From an uncultured Bacteroidales bacterium (GTDB lineage: Bacteria > Bacteroidota > Bacteroidia > Bacteroidales > UBA932): a DNA stretch of 9,890 nucleotides. Each line of letters begins with the position of its first letter. Within the stretch, counting starts at the first letter, position 1. The translations under genes were made by a program, and so were the position numbers. This document shows positions 6,289-9,890 of the stretch, piece after piece. The notes under the pieces are model-generated. The model was not told where the DNA came from and did no database searches. It saw only the letters and a list, made by a program, of their open reading frames with translations. Where the stretch lies: positions 1 through 9,890 of the forward strand of contig CALADR010000022.1 in NCBI GenBank assembly GCA_937890845.1. Reading direction: 5' to 3'.

Positions 6289-9165
6289 TCACACTAAATT
6301 TTTCATAAATTTTGCCGTCCACGTATTACCCTCTGAAACAAGCATTTCCGGAGTTCCTGCAAAAACAACCTCTCCTCCCCTGTCTCCAGCCTCCGGTCCT
6401 AAATCCACAACCCAGTCTGCTGAGCGTATTACATCAGGATTATGTTCCACAACCACTATCGAATGCCCCTTTGCCAACAAGGCGTCAAACGACTTCAGGA
6501 GTTTCTCTACATCATAAAAATGAAGTCCTGTCGTAGGCTCGTCAAATATAAACAGAATTCTTCCGGAAGAAGACTGTTCTTCATTCATAGAAAGGAAATA
6601 AGCAAGTTTTACTCTCTGGCTCTCTCCTCCGGAAAGCGTACTGCTGCTCTGCCCCAACTTTATATATGACAAACCGACATCCATAAGTGGCTGGAGGCGT
6701 TCTGCTATTTTCTTTGCGCTGCTCTCCTTCTGCAATGAAAAGAAAGAAATGGCCTCTTCTACGCTCATATTGAGGATATCATCAATGTTCTTTCCCTTAT
6801 ACTTGACTTCCAGCACTTCAGGCTTGAAACGCTTTCCTCCGCAGGCTTCACAGACCATTTTGACATCAGCCATGAACTGCATCCCGATCTTGACAAATCC
6901 TTCTCCCTGACATTCCGGACAACGCCCTCCATCCATATTGAAAGAAAAAAACGAAGGAGTAAAGCCATTCAACTTCGCATATTGCTGTTCCGAGAAAAGC
7001 TTCCTTATATCGTCATAAACCTTAAGGTATGTCACCGCATTAGATCTTGAACTTTTCCCTATCGGATTCTGATCGACATACTCCACTCTGTTTATCCTGT
7101 CTAAGTTACCTGAAAGCCCTCTGAAAGTTCCCGGCGCCGCGCCCGTATGATTTATATGCCGGAAAAGAGCAGGATACAAAACATCACCTACCAAAGAAGA
7201 CTTTCCGCTCCCGCTCACTCCTGTCACGACTGTCAAGACTCCCAATGGAATTTTCACATCGATATCTTTGAGGTTGTGTTCCATCGCGCCTTCTACCGTT
7301 ATAGAGTAGGAACTTTTCCGTTTTTCCCGTATATACCTGGTTCTTTTACCAGTAAGATACTGAATTGTAAGAGAATCCACTTCATGCCCACTCATAGCTT
7401 CAGCGTCTGACAAACTCCCTTTAAAGACAATCTCTCCGCCATATACACCTGCCTTTGGACCGATGTCTATCAAAAGGTCAGCAGATCTCATAATCTCTTC
7501 ATCATGTTCTACCACAACAACAGTATTGCCTATATCTCGCAACTTCTTGAGCACAGATATCAGACGCTCAGTATCTCTGGGATGAAGACCTATACTCGGC
7601 TCGTCCAAGATATAAAGCGACCCGACCAGAGAACTCCCTAAAGCCGTTACCAGATTTATCCTCTGACTTTCACCTCCAGACAATGTATTTGATGTCCTGC
7701 TTAATGTAAGGTAAGACAATCCGACATCCCTGATATACTCAAGCCTTGAAACTATTTCATCTACCGCCTTGGAGACAATCCCTTTTTCATAATCAGTAAG
7801 CTCCAAAGTATGAAAAAACTCCAAAAGTTGGTCAACATTCATATCAAGAAGCTCCTTTATGTTCCTGCCGCCTATCTTCACATACAAGGCATCTTTCCTC
7901 AAACGGCTTCCTCCACACTCCGGACAGACAGTTTTCCCTGAATAGCGGCTAAGCATATATTTATACTGGATCTTATACTTGTTAGCATCTACCCATTTGA
8001 AAAATTCATTGATTCCTACGACTGATTCTTCTTCATTATCGCCTTTTACCCCGTTCCATATTACACTTTTCTGCGCATCTGTCAAATTACAATAGGGCGT
8101 AAAGACAGGTATTCCGTATCTTTCAGCATTCTTTACCAGCAAATCCTTGAACCATCCCATTTTCTCCCCTCTCCAGCAGGCTATTGCTCCATCATAAATT
8201 GTCTTGCTTTTGTCTGGAATAACCAGATTCTCGCTTATACCTATAATCTGACCAAGTCCACCGCACTCAGGGCATGCTCCCAAAGGGCTGTTGAAACTGA
8301 ACATATATTCATCCGGCTCCTGAAATTTCATTCCGTCAGCTTCAAACCTATCCGCAAAAGTTTTATAAATGACTTGTCCGCTCATTTCCTTGCGGATATG
8401 CAAAATACCGCTTCCTTTGTCAAATCCAGCCTGAACCGATGAATGGAGACGGGCCTGAAGATCACTCCAGTCCATGCCGGACATTTCCGTCCCGTCTGTC
8501 TGATAAGCAACACCATCCTTATATGCAGGAATTTTCAACCTGTCAACAAGCAAGAACAGCTCATCAGGATAATCTCCTGATTCTGCACGCTTCATCACCT
8601 CCTCTATCCTTATAGGAGCTGTATCAAAAAGCCTCGAATATCCCTCTTCTTTAAGCGAGAGCATAAGTTCCACTTTATCCGTCCTGTTCTTCCAGTCCAA
8701 ATCCGCCAGAATGTACACTGCTGAAGATTCTGGAGTCAGTATAAACTCAAGAACATCATTTACACTGTGACATTTGACCTCTTCACCTGATACCGGTGAA
8801 AATGTCCTACCTATACGTGCAAAGATAAGACGGAGATAATCATATATTTCCGTTGTCGTAGCTACTGTAGAACGAGGATTTCTGGTATTTACTTTCTGCT
8901 CAATTGCAATTGCCGGCGGAATTCCTTCAATAAGCTCCACATCCGGCTTGGACATACGCCCTAAAAACTGGCGTGCATAAGATGAAAGACTCTCTGCAAA
9001 ACGCCTCTGCCCTTCTGCAAACAAAGTGTCAAAAGCAAGCGATGACTTTCCTGACCCTGATATTCCTGTAATGACAATAAATTTTCCTCTTGGTATTTCA
9101 AGAGTTATATTCTTGAGGTTATTGACTTTCGCTCCTTTAATGACAATATTTCCAGTTTCTGACAT
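6289..9165 (-). CDS. uvrA: Excinuclease ABC subunit A (UvrA)
   Basis: Encodes 958 residues from ATG 9163-9165 ([12 protein letters not shown]). UvrA is the dimeric ABC-type ATPase that finds bulky DNA lesions and loads UvrB in nucleotide excision repair. Both ATPase modules are complete: Walker A GISGSGKS (34-41), signature LSGGESQR (495-502) and Walker [11 protein letters not shown] (519-528) for the first; GVSGSGKS (649-656), LSGGESQR (844-851) and [10 protein letters not shown] (873-882) for the second. The UvrB-binding and insertion region lies between ~100 and 400. CPEC at 298-301 and at 414-417 are single Cys pairs, while CPEC/CEAC (749-775) forms the intact C-terminal zinc module. The frame extends 18 codons further to an ATG at 9219, but the promoter -7 box (9189-9196) lies inside that extension and the extra residues ([15 protein letters not shown]) are not UvrA-like, so the shorter start is chosen. 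A divergent hsp20 gene lies upstream. Confidence 0.96.
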   Translation of the reverse strand: MSETGNIVIKGAKVNNLKNITLEIPRGKFIVITGISGSGKSSLAFDTLFAEGQRRFAESLSSYARQFLGRMSKPDVELIEGIPPAIAIEQKVNTRNPRSTVATTTEIYDYLRLIFARIGRTFSPVSGEEVKCHSVNDVLEFILTPESSAVYILADLDWKNRTDKVELMLSLKEEGYSRLFDTAPIRIEEVMKRAESGDYPDELFLLVDRLKIPAYKDGVAYQTDGTEMSGMDWSDLQARLHSSVQAGFDKGSGILHIRKEMSGQVIYKTFADRFEADGMKFQEPDEYMFSFNSPLGACPECGGLGQIIGISENLVIPDKSKTIYDGAIACWRGEKMGWFKDLLVKNAERYGIPVFTPYCNLTDAQKSVIWNGVKGDNEEESVVGINEFFKWVDANKYKIQYKYMLSRYSGKTVCPECGGSRLRKDALYVKIGGRNIKELLDMNVDQLLEFFHTLELTDYEKGIVSKAVDEIVSRLEYIRDVGLSYLTLSRTSNTLSGGESQRINLVTALGSSLVGSLYILDEPSIGLHPRDTERLISVLKKLRDIGNTVVVVEHDEEIMRSADLLIDIGPKAGVYGGEIVFKGSLSDAEAMSGHEVDSLTIQYLTGKRTRYIREKRKSSYSITVEGAMEHNLKDIDVKIPLGVLTVVTGVSGSGKSSLVGDVLYPALFRHINHTGAAPGTFRGLSGNLDRINRVEYVDQNPIGKSSRSNAVTYLKVYDDIRKLFSEQQYAKLNGFTPSFFSFNMDGGRCPECQGEGFVKIGMQFMADVKMVCEACGGKRFKPEVLEVKYKGKNIDDILNMSVEEAISFFSLQKESSAKKIAERLQPLMDVGLSYIKLGQSSSTLSGGESQRVKLAYFLSMNEEQSSSGRILFIFDEPTTGLHFYDVEKLLKSFDALLAKGHSIVVVEHNPDVIRSADWVVDLGPEAGDRGGEVVFAGTPEMLVSEGNTWTAKFMKNLV

Positions 9166-9188
9166 ATTTCGCCGCTTTTTCCATCTTT

Positions 9189-9220
9189 CAAATATACGAA
9201 AAGTCAATAGCAGAGGCAAA
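9189..9220 (-). promoter_or_regulatory. uvrA promoter (Bacteroidetes type)
   Basis: On the - strand, TTTG (9217-9220) is followed 20 bases later by an exact -7 box TATATTTG (9189-9196), matching the TTTG-N19-21-TAnnTTTG consensus of the Bacteroidetes primary sigma factor. Transcription would start near 9184, leaving a leader of roughly 18 bases before ATG 9165. The same TATATTTG octamer is used upstream of the DUF47 gene. Confidence 0.7.
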
Positions 9221-9299
9221 TTTTATTTGAAAATACCAAAGTATGAGCATTGATTCCCGCACAGAACTACCTAATCTGCAAACGCAGCAAAATAAGACA

Positions 9300-9362
9300 T
9301 TTTGACATCAAAAATAGACATATTGTCACAGCCAAGTGCCAATATTTCATCTTTTTGACAAT
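9300..9362 (+). repeat. TTTTGACA/TGTCA half-site cluster upstream of hsp20
   Basis: TTTTGACA occurs twice in direct orientation (9300-9307 and 9353-9360), 53 bases apart or about five helical turns. Between them lies ATTGTCA (9322-9328), an exact inverted copy of TGACAAT (9356-9362). The arrangement looks like binding half-sites for a DNA-binding regulator, but no known operator was recognised, and short A/T-rich motifs can recur by chance. Confidence 0.35.
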
Positions 9363-9380
9363 TATCGGATTATTTTCCAA

Positions 9381-9397
9381 TTGGTACACCTATTGAT
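9381..9397 (+). promoter_or_regulatory. Possible sigma-54 promoter for hsp20
   Basis: TTGGTACACCTATTGAT aligns with the sigma-54 consensus YTGGCACGNNNNTTGCW at 10 of 13 defined positions and keeps the invariant GG of the -24 element. The -12 element reads TTGA instead of TTGC, a weakness at a normally conserved base. It would start transcription near 9408, about 93 bases before the hsp20 ATG. No TAnnTTTG box was found on this strand in the region. Confidence 0.3.
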
Positions 9398-9486
9398 TAT
9401 ATTCATGTCGTATCAGAAAAACAGAGTCTGGAAATAAAAGACAGAATTTCTGCATAAGCGATACATAAGTAATATGTAAAATAAAA

Positions 9487-9492
9487 AAGGAG
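9487..9492 (+). promoter_or_regulatory. Strong Shine-Dalgarno site of hsp20
   Basis: AAGGAG lies 8 bases before ATG 9501 inside an A-rich stretch. It fixes the hsp20 start and is the only strong ribosome binding site in the window; the other genes have none. Confidence 0.8.
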
Positions 9493-9500
9493 ATAATACT

Positions 9501-9890
9501 ATGATACCTTCAAGAAGAAACAGCCAGACTTGGCTACCAAACATTTTCAACGATTTCTTTGACACTGAATGGATGGAAAGAATGAATGCCACAGCACCGG
9601 CCATCAATGTACTGGAAAATGAAAAAGGCTATGAAATGGAACTTGCAGTTCCTGGCATGACCAAAGATGATTTCAATGTACATATTGACGAAAACGGAAA
9701 CCTGGTTATTGAAATGGAGAAAAAGAGCGATGAAAAAAGTGAACAGAAACACGGACATTATCTGCGCCGGGAATTTTCTTACTCTAAATTCCATCAGACA
9801 ATGATTTTGCCGGAGGATGCTGAAAAAGACCAGATAAGTGCATATGTAGAACACGGTGTCCTGAACATAAGCATTCCTAAAATCCAGATT
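9501..9890 (+). CDS. hsp20: Hsp20/alpha-crystallin small heat-shock protein (3' end outside window)
   Basis: An open frame of 130 codons runs from ATG 9501 to the window edge without a stop. Small heat-shock proteins are ATP-independent holdases that form large cytoplasmic oligomers and bind unfolding proteins. The N-terminus MIPSRRNSQTWLPNIFNDFF is the usual short hydrophobic arm. The alpha-crystallin domain starts near residue 33 (APAINVLENEKGYEMELAVPG) and contains KDDFNVHID (55-63), the REFSYSKFHQTMILPED strand (90-106) and the family signature AYVEHGVLNISIP (114-126). Bacterial relatives are about 140-150 residues, so only about 10-20 residues, including any C-terminal I-x-I tail, are missing. 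It is divergent from uvrA and has its own upstream control region with a strong ribosome binding site. The family call is secure; heat induction is inferred from the family, not shown. Confidence 0.93.
   Translation, partial: MIPSRRNSQTWLPNIFNDFFDTEWMERMNATAPAINVLENEKGYEMELAVPGMTKDDFNVHIDENGNLVIEMEKKSDEKSEQKHGHYLRREFSYSKFHQTMILPEDAEKDQISAYVEHGVLNISIPKIQI

Larger units (their letters stand above)
9166..9500. other. Divergent uvrA/hsp20 intergenic region
   Basis: This 335-base stretch has no gene I can support; the small frames crossing it are interrupted or are shadows. It holds the uvrA promoter at its left end. On the + strand follow, in order, repeated TTTTGACA/TGTCA half-sites (9300-9362), a sigma-54-like element (9381-9397), two small dyads (9442-9452 and 9462-9478) and the hsp20 ribosome binding site (9487-9492). 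The stretch 9221-9299 shows nothing recognisable. Confidence 0.7.

Noticed and set aside
9534..9854. 106-codon frame on the - strand
   Set aside because: It is antisense to the well-supported Hsp20 frame and has no recognisable protein features.

Overview
The window looks like chromosomal DNA from a Gram-negative member of the order Bacteroidales (Bacteroides/Phocaeicola/Prevotella-type; the genus cannot be settled by eye). Grounds: two adjacent lipoproteins of the Bacteroidales fimbrillin superfamily, Bacteroidetes-style AsmA and UvrA proteins, promoters of the TTTG / TAnnTTTG type instead of TTGACA / TATAAT, and near absence of Shine-Dalgarno sequences.

Layout from left to right. (1) 1-1707, + strand: the C-terminal 568 residues of an AsmA-family envelope protein whose start lies outside the window. 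(2) 1731-2390, - strand: a complete PhoU-like DUF47 protein, convergent with asmA, with a promoter just upstream and no phosphate permease gene beside it. (3) 2551-4924, + strand: a tight two-gene unit of surface lipoproteins, first a FimA/Mfa1-like fimbrillin and then a DUF4906-like protein, separated by one base. (4) 9165-4891, - strand: uvrA (nucleotide excision repair damage sensor) followed 75 bases later by waaA/kdtA (Kdo transferase of lipid A-core synthesis); the end of waaA overlaps the end of the DUF4906-like gene by 34 bp. (5) 9166-9500: a 335-bp divergent intergenic region with a good uvrA promoter on the - strand and, on the + strand, repeated TTTTGACA/TGTCA half-sites, a sigma-54-like element and a strong ribosome binding site. 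(6) 9501-9890, + strand: an Hsp20 small heat-shock protein, cut by the right edge.

Most of the window is conserved housekeeping and envelope DNA: AsmA and WaaA act in the envelope and LPS, UvrA in DNA repair, Hsp20 in proteostasis. The fimbrillin/DUF4906 pair is the accessory part and probably makes surface filament or filament-associated lipoproteins. I see no mobile element, CRISPR array, tRNA or rRNA, and no convincing evidence of a new multi-gene system. The points most worth a second look are the control region of hsp20, the promoter that fixes the uvrA start, the compact fimbrillin-like pair, and residue departures in WaaA and UvrA.
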